Assembly (NCBI GenBank): GCA_965200765.1
Contig: OZ241380.1
Coordinates: 3,038,001-3,102,000 of the forward strand
Direction: 5' to 3'
Length of the DNA: 64,000 nt
DNA from: G965200765 sp965200765
Lineage (GTDB): Bacteria; Pseudomonadota; Gammaproteobacteria; Arenicellales; JAJDZL01
The notes under the pieces were generated by a model. That model was not told where the DNA came from, did not search any database, and was given only the letters and a program-made list of their open reading frames with translations. Shown piece after piece: positions 18,721 through 26,741 of the stretch. Numbering within the stretch: the stretch's first letter is position 1; each line of letters opens with the position of its first letter. The translations under genes and the position numbers were made by a program.

Positions 18721-19380
18721 TCAACTGATATCCGATTGAATCACTGTGTCAATGCTGGTTGCAATTTCAGAAACAGAACCGGAAGCATCAACCTGACGCA
18801 ACAATCCGCGTTGCTCGTAGTACGAAAGCAACGGTGCGGTTTGCTCAGTGAAAACGTCCAATCTCTTTCTGATCGACTCCTCATTGTCGTCTGCTCGTTG
18901 CTCCAGTGTTTCGGTGCCGCATTTGTCGCAAATCCCTTCCTGTTTCGGGGGACCAAAGTAGACGTTGTAAATTTCACCGCAACTGGAGCAAGTCCGACGT
19001 CCTGAAAGGCGTTTGACAACGGCTTCCAAATCCACATCCAAATTCAGTACAAAAGACAAGGGTGTATTGCGTTTTGACAACAGTTCGTTCAGTCCTTCTG
19101 CTTGTCCTACACTTCTCGGGAAACCGTCCAGCAAGAACCCGTGCGGACATTCGTTGTTGTCAAGAAAGTCTTCAATCAGCTCCAGTACAACTTCGTCCGA
19201 AACCAATTTTCCTTCCCGCATGATGCCGGCAACCTTGAGGCCCAATTCCGTGCCTGCGCTTACCGCGGCACGCAACAATTCACCTGTGGAGATATGAGCA
19301 ACTTCGTACTTGTCAACAACAAACTTCGCCTGGCTTCCTTTTCCGGAACCGGGCGGTCCAAGGAATACCACTCTCAACAT
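18721..19380 (-). CDS. adk: Adenylate kinase with zinc-type LID
   Basis: Balances AMP, ADP and ATP. P-loop GPPGSGKGSQA at residues 7-17; LLDGFPRSVGQAEGL in the AMP-binding core; and a LID domain with two CxxC pairs (CSSCGEI ... CDKC), the zinc-stabilised form more usual in Gram-positives but also present in some proteobacteria. 219 aa. The gene is separated from hemB by 40 bp. Confidence 0.95.
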   Translation of the reverse strand: MLRVVFLGPPGSGKGSQAKFVVDKYEVAHISTGELLRAAVSAGTELGLKVAGIMREGKLVSDEVVLELIEDFLDNNECPHGFLLDGFPRSVGQAEGLNELLSKRNTPLSFVLNLDVDLEAVVKRLSGRRTCSSCGEIYNVYFGPPKQEGICDKCGTETLEQRADDNEESIRKRLDVFTEQTAPLLSYYEQRGLLRQVDASGSVSEIATSIDTVIQSDIS

Positions 19381-19486
19381 TTTTTCTACTCCTGACTAAC
19401 CGTAATTTGATGATCAACCATCCCTGATTCTACATTATGGTTGAATTTGACGCGTAATGTGAGCTTCTGCGTGCTAGTGAAGCAAG

Positions 19487-20212
19487 TCAGAAACTGGCAT
19501 TTGCCCAGTTTCTGTAGAGCAGGCGCGCGGTTTTTGACAGTTCCGCGTCGTATTGCTCAGCTTTTTCACGCAATTCAACTGCTCCATTCTCACCGAAAGT
19601 ATTGAGCAAGGCTTTGTTGTATTCCGGTACTGCATTCCACTCGTCAATGGTGTGTGGCCCGGTTTCAACATGAAACTGGATGCCCAGCGCAGTTGGTCCA
19701 ACAGCAAACGACTGCACCTGGCAAGCGGGTGAGGCCATCAGGACCGTTGAATGTTCAGGCAGTTTCTTTACTTCTGCGCCATGCCATTGAAGTGTGACAA
19801 ACTCTTTCGGCAGATCTATCATGAGCGGGTGAGAACGGCCTTCTTCAGTGAGGCCGACATTCAGCATGCCGACTTCACCGACGTCAGCAAGCCCAACTTC
19901 TCCGCCAAGTGCATCAGCAAGCAGTTGATGACCCAGGCATACGCCCAGAAACGGCATTTTACGAACCTGTACGGCATCTTGAATCGCCTCTTTTTCAGCG
20001 ACTAGCCAAGGAAATTCGTCTTCCTGCCAAACATCCATTGGCCCGCCCATGCACATCATCCCGTCATAACCGGCGAGCGAGGGAATTTTTTCGCCTTCGT
20101 CAAGTTCGACAGCATCCCAGACAAAATTTTCTTCCGCCATGAAGTCCCGAAATATCCCGGGATGTTCGCATGCGATATGCTGCAGAACAAGGATTCGTTT
20201 TTGATTTGCCAT
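19487..20212 (-). CDS. Class I glutamine amidotransferase-like protein
   Basis: A 241-aa stand-alone GATase1-domain protein of the type often called GMP synthase-like. The nucleophile elbow is LGVCLGHQLLADALGG, the catalytic His is in GIQFHVE, and a final Glu follows. MCMGGPMDVW replaces the oxyanion region. Such proteins may hydrolyse gamma-glutamyl compounds or act with an unknown synthetase; true GuaA has an extra ATP-pyrophosphatase domain not seen here. A short promoter-like gap separates it from the TPR gene at 20322. Confidence 0.85.
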   Translation of the reverse strand: MANQKRILVLQHIACEHPGIFRDFMAEENFVWDAVELDEGEKIPSLAGYDGMMCMGGPMDVWQEDEFPWLVAEKEAIQDAVQVRKMPFLGVCLGHQLLADALGGEVGLADVGEVGMLNVGLTEEGRSHPLMIDLPKEFVTLQWHGAEVKKLPEHSTVLMASPACQVQSFAVGPTALGIQFHVETGPHTIDEWNAVPEYNKALLNTFGENGAVELREKAEQYDAELSKTARLLYRNWANASF

Positions 20213-20321
20213 TGAGCTTCTCCCTTGTCAAGTAGCGAATTCAGTATTCAAAGGAACTCTGATTGTAATTGTTATTTCCCGAATCAACACCCAAAACCAC
20301 TCTGATAGCAATTCAAGCAGT

Positions 20322-22040
20322 TTAATTCAGGAACTTCTGCATGGTTTCCAGCAGCCGCTGGTTGCCGGGTGTGCGCTTGTTTGCTTCACTCCAGACTCTT
20401 TTGGCTTTCTGGCTTTCTCCCTTCATCCAGTAAATTTCACCCAAATGAGCGGCGATGACCGGATTTTCCAATTGATCGTACGCTCTCTTTGTCCAATCAA
20501 TAGCCGCGTCCAGATTTCCGCGTTTGTATTGAACCCAACCCATGCTGTCACGAATATAAGGGTCACGTGGCCGATTCTCCAAAGCAGATTCAATCAACTC
20601 CAACGCTTCGTCATGGCGGTCAGTCTTGTCTGCCAGCGTATAGCCCAGTGAATTCAATGCTTGCGGGTTGTTTGGCAGTCGGTCCAATATCATTCGTACG
20701 TCCTGTTCTACGACATCCACCATTGCCAAGTCGGAGGCGACAAAGCTGCGTGCGAGCAGCAACGTAAAATTACCGGGAAATTCCAACAGAGCGTCGTCCA
20801 GTGTTTTCAGTGCATCTTCCAATTGGTTTGCTTCCCGGTACAACTCGTGCAATGTCAGAAGTATCCGCAGTTGTTGCCCCTCAGACTGCATTGGAAGAGT
20901 ATTCAGAAAATTTATTCCATCTTGCAATGAGCTGGATTTTGCTTCCAGCCTGGCCTGGAGCAGGAGCTTTCGAAAATCCAATCGACCATCGTTCACTTTT
21001 TCCAGCGCCAAGGCAGATTCATCGTACTTTTGAATTTCCATCGCGGCACGGGCGATACGCAGATACGCGAGTTGATTGCCAGGAACCTGGTCAGTGTATG
21101 TTTTGAATTTCTCGTATGCTTTTGCATATTGGTCCGTACGAAAGTACAAGTTTGCCGCGCTGTACAAGGCATCAGTGCCCGGAATATTCTCATACTGGTC
21201 AATAGCACCGCGAAACAGCCCGGCCCGGGACAAATGCTGTGCATAAATTCTTCTCAAGCGATAAGCATCCGGGAAATCAGACAGATATTCATCGGCATAC
21301 GCTTCACCCTCCAGTGCCTTGCCCTGGCGAATCAGAAAGGTGAATTTTGCTGTAGCTACATTTTCGGCTTTTGGGTCGATTGCAAGTGCGTCATCAATGT
21401 GTTTTTGCTGTATATCCGCCTCGAATCCCGCGGCGATTGCAAATCTGAACAGTTCCAGATGGCCAGTCACATAGTCCGGATTTGCTTCTACGATCACCGA
21501 GTACATCTCGTGTGCGCTGATCATGTCCATGGCATTGAACAGGATTTGCGAAATGTCTTGCAAGGTCTTTTCCGGGTCAGTTGCAGATGCCGCCACAGCA
21601 TTTTTGAAGCTTTGTGTTGCTTGTTCATCGGCCATTGAATCAAGCTGGGTAAATGCCCTTGTTATCCATGCTTCTACCGAATTCGGGGCCAGTTTTACCC
21701 AGAGACTAGTTGCGTCTTCGGCGATATCGTAGCGTTCCGCTGAAATGGCGCGTCGAGCAAGAATTTCAACAATTCGAGGATCCTCGGTCTCCTTTGCTGC
21801 TTCACTGAGCAAGTCAATTGACAATTCTTCATCATTGAGCAAATTGGCGAGTTCAGATGCAGTCAAATTCTGCAAAGCTTCGGAAGTCAAGTTGGCATTG
21901 GAAAGTGCCGTGCCAGAGGATGATTCAACTTCTGCTTGAACCGGAGGACTTTCTGTCGCGGCGGAGGAATTCGGCCCAATCCATGAAGTTGCCGTAGCAA
22001 AGATTGCCGAAAGCAAGGTTAGACGTAATATCAGAATCAT
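20322..22040 (-). CDS. Exported TPR-repeat protein
   Basis: A 572-aa protein with an N-terminal hydrophobic segment (LILRLTLLSAIFATATSWIG), likely a signal peptide, then an Ala/Glu-rich linker and many TPR helices. Clear repeats occur near the C-terminus, such as ALNSLGYTLADKTDRHDEAL, IRDSMGWVQYKRGNLDAAID and AHLGEIYWMKGESQKAKRVW. This resembles the periplasmic or outer-membrane TPR proteins of gammaproteobacteria that help assemble complexes. No enzymatic motif is seen. It appears to be a single-gene unit. Confidence 0.82.
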   Translation of the reverse strand: MILILRLTLLSAIFATATSWIGPNSSAATESPPVQAEVESSSGTALSNANLTSEALQNLTASELANLLNDEELSIDLLSEAAKETEDPRIVEILARRAISAERYDIAEDATSLWVKLAPNSVEAWITRAFTQLDSMADEQATQSFKNAVAASATDPEKTLQDISQILFNAMDMISAHEMYSVIVEANPDYVTGHLELFRFAIAAGFEADIQQKHIDDALAIDPKAENVATAKFTFLIRQGKALEGEAYADEYLSDFPDAYRLRRIYAQHLSRAGLFRGAIDQYENIPGTDALYSAANLYFRTDQYAKAYEKFKTYTDQVPGNQLAYLRIARAAMEIQKYDESALALEKVNDGRLDFRKLLLQARLEAKSSSLQDGINFLNTLPMQSEGQQLRILLTLHELYREANQLEDALKTLDDALLEFPGNFTLLLARSFVASDLAMVDVVEQDVRMILDRLPNNPQALNSLGYTLADKTDRHDEALELIESALENRPRDPYIRDSMGWVQYKRGNLDAAIDWTKRAYDQLENPVIAAHLGEIYWMKGESQKAKRVWSEANKRTPGNQRLLETMQKFLN

Positions 22041-22108
22041 CAGGAGTCGGTCGAAATCAAGATTTGAAACAATGTTATTTCAAAACTGTATTGTTTTCAT
22101 CTGAAAAA

Positions 22109-22540
22109 TCAATTTCTGTCATTCGGTTTGTGTATTGCAGAGAGCCGGGCCGCCATTTCGTCACAAACCTCAATTACTGATTCGACCAGACATTCATCGT
22201 ATTCCGAGCTACCTTCGTACTCTGACAGATTCCGAATATAGTGCGCGTTGTCCAATACACGCCATTGTTCACTCGACAAATTCAGAGTATGTGGCAAACA
22301 TTGAAACACAATATATCGTTTGTCTGCACTGTATCCGTTTATCCACAATGCTGACAGGGACAGTGCATGTGCCGCGTTGTATGCCAAGTCAAACCGGGAT
22401 TCAATGCCTAGTTCGTTATTCTTGGCATCTTCGAGACGGGACAACCCCGAATGAATCAGAGTTGAAATGTTCAACTTGGTCATACTTGCCTGCTTTAACA
22501 GGCCAATTTGTACAAGATTGTTGAGATCCTTACGAGTCAA
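22109..22540 (-). CDS. HEPN domain protein (toxin of an MNT-HEPN pair)
   Basis: A 143-aa helical protein. The segment DNAHYIRNLSEYEG (about residues 96-109) matches the H-x-x-R-N-x-x-E-Y stretch of HEPN domains that pair with MNT nucleotidyltransferases; in such families this arginine motif forms the RNase or AMP-acceptor site. It is the second gene of a two-gene unit: its start overlaps the end of the nucleotidyltransferase gene by 11 bp. In described HEPN-MNT systems the HEPN partner is the toxin and the MNT enzyme inactivates it by adenylylation; this is inferred here. Confidence 0.75.
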   Translation of the reverse strand: MTRKDLNNLVQIGLLKQASMTKLNISTLIHSGLSRLEDAKNNELGIESRFDLAYNAAHALSLSALWINGYSADKRYIVFQCLPHTLNLSSEQWRVLDNAHYIRNLSEYEGSSEYDECLVESVIEVCDEMAARLSAIHKPNDRN

Positions 22541-23156
22541 TGAGAGTGCCCAGAAGAATGATGTGCGGGCGATTCATGACACGATCAACAAATTCGCCCT
22601 TTCTTGACATTCGTTCTTGAAAGTCGGCAGGCCTGTAAAGGGTCGGGTTGATTCGCCGATCCAGTTTTTTCTCAACTGGCCTCATCGCCGCGTAGATTGA
22701 TAGTAGTGATAACTCGTTGGAAACCAGCATAAGATCAATATCACTTGTCGCTCTATCGGTCCGACTCGCGACTGAACCGAATAGTAACGCCAAATCAATC
22801 TTGTCTCTTAGCGGTTCCAAGGCCGATCGAATCGGGTCTTCAAGGCCTACCGTTTTTTCAACTATGCTACAAAGCTCGTGATACACAGGTGATTCTTTGT
22901 TCGCCTGGTATCGCTTTTGGTTGCCAAGCCAAGAAACGTTGGCAAGCCTGCTCGTTTCCAAACGAGCAAGTTCTCGCTGAATCGCACCACGCCCGGCACC
23001 GGTAAGTGCAATTATTTGGTTTACATAGAAACTACGGTGCGGCTGTCCAAAAATTAATGCATACACGCGCTGTTGAGTAGTCGTGAACAGGACATTGCCC
23101 AACCCGGTGCCACGAAGTCTCGGGCTTTCCTGATGGTGTGCCTGCGGAGTTGTCAT
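22530..23156 (-). CDS. MNT-type nucleotidyltransferase with N-terminal HTH
   Basis: A 208-aa protein. Residues 25-85 form a winged helix-turn-helix (RVYALIFGQPHRSFYVNQII, then RGAIQRELARLE). Residues 120-145 have the nucleotidyltransferase motif LLFGSVASRTDRATSDIDLM: GS at 127-128 and DxD at 139-141. This is the antitoxin-type arrangement in which one protein represses its own promoter and adenylylates its partner. I chose the ATG at 23156 because a -35/-10 promoter with a palindrome lies at 23180-23209; the longer TTG start at 23195 would lie inside that promoter. Confident family call. Confidence 0.82.
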   Translation of the reverse strand: MTTPQAHHQESPRLRGTGLGNVLFTTTQQRVYALIFGQPHRSFYVNQIIALTGAGRGAIQRELARLETSRLANVSWLGNQKRYQANKESPVYHELCSIVEKTVGLEDPIRSALEPLRDKIDLALLFGSVASRTDRATSDIDLMLVSNELSLLSIYAAMRPVEKKLDRRINPTLYRPADFQERMSRKGEFVDRVMNRPHIILLGTLIDS

Positions 23157-23179
23157 TGGTTCTTTTATACCCATATTGT

Positions 23180-23209
23180 GTATTATAATACTCAAATAAG
23201 GGATTTCAA
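23180..23209 (-). promoter_or_regulatory. Promoter and palindromic operator of the MNT-HEPN operon
   Basis: On the minus strand TTGAAA (23209-23204) and TATAAT (23187-23182) are spaced 16 bp, a near-consensus sigma-70 promoter. The -10 hexamer lies within the perfect 12-bp palindrome GTATTATAATAC (23180-23191). The winged-helix part of the MNT protein is the obvious candidate to bind it. The ATG at 23156 would give a leader of about 20 nt. Confidence 0.7.
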
Positions 23210-23363
23210 CTGCAAAATTAAGATAAAATAGTTTCCTTGAAGCGTAGCGTCATCAACGCTCACCACGCAGGTATGCTGAATTTCTTCATTGTACATCGGG
23301 TCAACTAATGACAACCCTTTCAGGTGAGCAACTGGTCAATGCAATCGAAAGCTACACTTGTGT

Positions 23364-24422
23364 TCAGGAAGTGCTGTCAGATTTAGTCTCATCGTCTTGC
23401 TCTGTTTGGGAAGTTTCTGAAATTTGTAAGGTTCGTGGAATGTCTTCTACAAGTGGTGGGGTCGAAATCGAGTCTTCTTTCGATACACTAACCAAACTTT
23501 TCAGCTTTTCCGTTTCCGGCATTAGATTTCGTCCAAGAGAACCGATTGACTTATTGTAAAACTCTACAGTTTTGCCTAGCGATGTGCCGAATTGGTTGAC
23601 ATAGTTGAAGTAAATCGTGAGTTTATTACACAGGTCATTGCTGATTCTAACAATCTCTTCCTGATTCTCAGTCATCATGTGTTGTTGCCACCCAAGCTTG
23701 ACAGCTTTCAGCAGGACGACTAGCGTCATTGGTGTTGCCAAAACAATATTCCTTTTTAGTGCAAACTCGTACAAATCCTCAGAGGTGTGTTCGATAGCTA
23801 CTATATAGGATGCTTCGTTAGGTAAATACATCACAACAAAGTCAGTAGTTTTATGTGTTGGTAGTTGCTTCCAGTAGGCTTTTTTCGAGAGTTCGATAAC
23901 ATGGTTTCGTAACTTTTTTGCATGTTCCTCGAATAGTTTAGTTCTAGTAGACGAGTCCTCTTCTTTTGTCGCTTTCAAATAAGAGTCAAGAGATGTTTTT
24001 ACATCAATGACTATGTGACGCTTCCCGGGTAGGTTCACTATTGCATCTGGTCGAGAGCCAGTCTCAAGTGTTTCTTGCATTTTATAATCAGCGTCTTTAG
24101 TCATACCAACAAGTTCGAAGATATTTTGAAGTTGAATTTCTCCCCATTTGCCTCCGATTGCTGGGTGTAGTAAATCCTGTTTCAGTTGCCAAGTTTCTTT
24201 TGTGACACGCTTGAGTTCTTCTTTGATGTCTGTATCGATACGAAGTAGTACAGTTTGTTCAAGTTGTCGGATTTGTTCGTTCAATGGCTGAATCAGATCG
24301 TTGATGGCTTGCTGGTTTTTATTTGCACGGTTTGCTCGCTTGGTAAAAATAAACACCAAAAATCCGCTCAAGATTACACCAAGCGCTAGACCTGAAAGTA
24401 AAAATGTCATTTCGTTGCTCAT
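23364..24422 (-). CDS. rmuC: RmuC family DNA recombination protein
   Basis: A 352-aa protein with an N-terminal membrane helix (MTFLLSGLALGVILSGFLVF), a coiled-coil stretch (QAINDLIQPLNEQIRQLEQT), and then the RmuC core with a PD-(D/E)xK-like nuclease site: RPDAIVNLPGKRHIVIDVK. RmuC limits inversions at short inverted repeats in E. coli. It is shorter than typical RmuC (450-500 aa), mainly in the coiled-coil part. It lies divergent from prmC across a 358-bp gap. Confidence 0.9.
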   Translation of the reverse strand: MSNEMTFLLSGLALGVILSGFLVFIFTKRANRANKNQQAINDLIQPLNEQIRQLEQTVLLRIDTDIKEELKRVTKETWQLKQDLLHPAIGGKWGEIQLQNIFELVGMTKDADYKMQETLETGSRPDAIVNLPGKRHIVIDVKTSLDSYLKATKEEDSSTRTKLFEEHAKKLRNHVIELSKKAYWKQLPTHKTTDFVVMYLPNEASYIVAIEHTSEDLYEFALKRNIVLATPMTLVVLLKAVKLGWQQHMMTENQEEIVRISNDLCNKLTIYFNYVNQFGTSLGKTVEFYNKSIGSLGRNLMPETEKLKSLVSVSKEDSISTPPLVEDIPRTLQISETSQTEQDDETKSDSTS

Positions 24423-24780
24423 AATGTTGCTCCATTGCTTATAATGTTACTTGCTTATAATACTAAAAAAAACCATAAGGATGAATGTTTCCCAATGGAA
24501 AAATTTTGAAGGCGAAATTGCTGAGTTGTCATTCATGCCGTTCTGTTCCTGCTTAATAAATCATCGTTGTTCACTTTGACTCACAGACGAGAGCGGTTTT
24601 TTCAGGAGTTACAATGTACCAAAGGTAGGGACATCCATTGTGAATCTGTTTCTTCAGGCAGGCTGGACGGTAAAAATGTATCACCTGAATCAGATTACGG
24701 AAATCAAAATTGAATTCAGCAATTACTTCTCACATTATTGGAAATGCAGAGGTTTGTACCCTCAGGTCATTCAAAGCAAT
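24423..24780. other. Intergenic region between rmuC and prmC
   Basis: 358 bp, AT-rich. It contains a short frame at 24481-24579 (MNVSQWKNFEGEIAELS, stop after 32 codons). Its first 17 residues resemble a fragment at 37651-37719 (ANASVSRWKLFEGQVVDLS), so both look like remnants of one repeated gene start. prmC can be extended in frame back to 24640 but that part has no family character. No convincing RNA gene or terminator. Confidence 0.4.
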
Positions 24781-25647
24781 ATGAATTCAGATACTCAAAC
24801 TTTGCCCGAAAAGCTTGGAGAGACGCGTATTTCCATAAGCAACTCGCTGGCGGTTTTCTCACAAACCTCTCGACTTGACGCTGACCTTCTTCTTGCGTCT
24901 GCCCTTGACATTGATGGACATAATCTGGCTATCCAGAGTGAAAGGATTCTGAATGAAGATGAATTAGCAGTGGTTCGTGAATTTGTTTCAAGACGACTGA
25001 ACGGCGAGCCGATGTCCTACATCACAGGCTTCAAGGAATTTTGGTCATTACAGATACGCGTATCACCTGTTGTGCTGGTACCGCGTCCTGAAACAGAATT
25101 GCTGGTTGAACGCGTGTTGCAAGCGGCAGGTGACTTCGTTAACCCACGAATTGCAGATTTGGGCACTGGTTCGGGAGCAGTCTCGCTTGCATTAGCTTCA
25201 GAACTGCCAAAGTCCTCAATTCTGGCTACGGACATTTCCGAAGATGCTCTGCGAATTGCACAAGCAAATCAGAATACCCTTGGATTCGGAAACATTGGCC
25301 TGATTGCCAGCAATTGGTTTGGTGCATTGCGGAACCACTGTTTTCATATAGTTTGCTCCAATCCGCCCTATGTAGAGGAAAATGACCCTTGCTTGAGTGA
25401 CCCTGCTATACGCCATGAACCGAGACAAGCACTTGTTGGCGGTGCAGATGGACTTGACTCAATTCGTAAAATTGTCGAATCAGCGAGTCATCACTTGGTC
25501 AATCATGGATGGTTGCTCCTGGAGCATGGGTGGAATCAGGGAAGTGCGGTTCGGGAATTAATGAAAGTAGCTGGATTTGAGCGAGTCACCACGTTCAGAG
25601 ACATTGGTGGAAATGAGCGTATAACAGAAGGGCAATGCAACCGATAA
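24781..25647 (+). CDS. prmC: Peptide chain release factor methyltransferase PrmC
   Basis: N5-glutamine methyltransferase acting on the GGQ motif of release factors RF1 and RF2. Features: SRLDADLLLASALDIDGHNL and MSYITGFKEFWSLQIRVSP at the N-terminus, VLVPRPETELLVE, the SAM motif IADLGTGSGAVSLALA and the catalytic NPPY (VCSNPPYVEE). 288 aa from the ATG at 24781, the family length. The usual neighbour prfA is absent. Confidence 0.95.
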   Translation: MNSDTQTLPEKLGETRISISNSLAVFSQTSRLDADLLLASALDIDGHNLAIQSERILNEDELAVVREFVSRRLNGEPMSYITGFKEFWSLQIRVSPVVLVPRPETELLVERVLQAAGDFVNPRIADLGTGSGAVSLALASELPKSSILATDISEDALRIAQANQNTLGFGNIGLIASNWFGALRNHCFHIVCSNPPYVEENDPCLSDPAIRHEPRQALVGGADGLDSIRKIVESASHHLVNHGWLLLEHGWNQGSAVRELMKVAGFERVTTFRDIGGNERITEGQCNR

Positions 25648-25864
25648 GACTGTCTTCTCTGTTCTGAATGTCAAATGCTACTAGAAGCGGCAAGAGTTGG
25701 CGCGTTCGAAACTCAAAATTGCTGAAAGTCGCTACACGCCTTACTGAACATTGAATTCAATCTGATTTTCGAAGGGGCACCTAGCCTTTTGAGGAGAAAA
25801 TTTTAGTTATGGTGGTGGCAGTAACTTGACCCTGCTTTGTCGTTCTGACGATAAACTCTTTTCT

Positions 25865-26371
25865 TTATGTGGAGTGTTCATACCTATCTGCCATAACTTC
25901 GTAAGTTTCGATTGCACATTTTTCATTCAGTTTATGGTCAACTCTAATTTCTAAACTACCAGGTCTGTTGGTTACGTCAATCATCTTCTTTTCTATTTGG
26001 TTGACTCTCTCTCGAACTTCTCCGTCACTCAATTCACCATTTTCTACTGCCAGCCACAAATCTCTATATTCGTTCTCCAAACTACCACATTCCTGACTAA
26101 CCAACTTCAGCACACTTGCTCTTTTTGCGAAATCAAAAAACAAATCTGCAGTAACGAGCAACGCAATCGCCAAGCCCACAAACAAGACTAGAATCTCTGG
26201 AAGCAAGTCAAAGAGTAATGCCACACCGGTCAGGAGCGGAAGGATTAAAATTGCCCTGGAGAGCATGTAAATGGATTTATGCCGGTCTGCAAGCACACTG
26301 TAGTAGCGTGCGAGACGAGATGCATCCAAATAGTTTTGCCATACTTCGTTTCTGATGATTTGGGTTGTCAT
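25865..26371 (-). CDS. Two-membrane-helix protein of unknown function (SLATT-like layout)
   Basis: 168 aa. An N-terminal helical stretch (NYLDASRLARYYSVLADRH) is followed by two adjacent membrane helices (residues about 40-60 and 63-80), then a cytoplasmic helical part with RASVLKLVSQECGSLENEY and LNEKCAIETYEVMADRYE. The layout recalls SLATT-type effectors of nucleotide-signalling and defence systems, but this is only a layout match. The ATG has a perfect ribosome site (AAGGAGG) 9 bases upstream. It is divergent from the methyltransferase gene at 26742, an accessory setting. Confidence 0.65.
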   Translation of the reverse strand: MTTQIIRNEVWQNYLDASRLARYYSVLADRHKSIYMLSRAILILPLLTGVALLFDLLPEILVLFVGLAIALLVTADLFFDFAKRASVLKLVSQECGSLENEYRDLWLAVENGELSDGEVRERVNQIEKKMIDVTNRPGSLEIRVDHKLNEKCAIETYEVMADRYEHST

Positions 26372-26490
26372 GTTGGTAAAGTTCCTCCTTGGATAGATGG
26401 TCTTATTTTACATAGTCTGAACGATGTAGTCCAATTTACTATTCCATTATAAGTAAAATTTTCAAATTTGTTGTACAAACTTCCTGCATC

Positions 26491-26739
26491 TTGAAATCTT
26501 GTAGCCTTGGTTGCCATGAAACACATGAATTTCTTTTTTGGAAATTTCATTTCAGATTCTTCTATACTATACTCAATACGATTGTGCTTGCATTGCTTAC
26601 TTTGATTCACCTTTATATTGTTTCTGTTTTGTTCAATCATCAGAGAAAATCACCCGAACAACAAGGTGCCAATAAAGTACCGGGCAATGCCCTGTCTCAA
26701 TTACTTGAAAATGGAATCGTTTTGAGAAGGACAGTGTAG
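26491..26739 (+). CDS. Small ORF before the methyltransferase, doubtful
   Basis: 82 codons. A hydrophobic middle (FFYTILNTIVLALLTLIHLYIVSVLF) could be a membrane helix, followed by a polar tail (NHQRKSPEQQGANKVPGNAL). Its stop is 2 bp before the ATG of the methyltransferase, so the two could be coupled. A shorter start near 26600 is possible. I do not recognise it and it may be chance; it is listed because it fills the gap between the divergent genes. Confidence 0.3.
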   Translation: MKSCSLGCHETHEFLFWKFHFRFFYTILNTIVLALLTLIHLYIVSVLFNHQRKSPEQQGANKVPGNALSQLLENGIVLRRTV

Positions 26740-26741
26740 TG

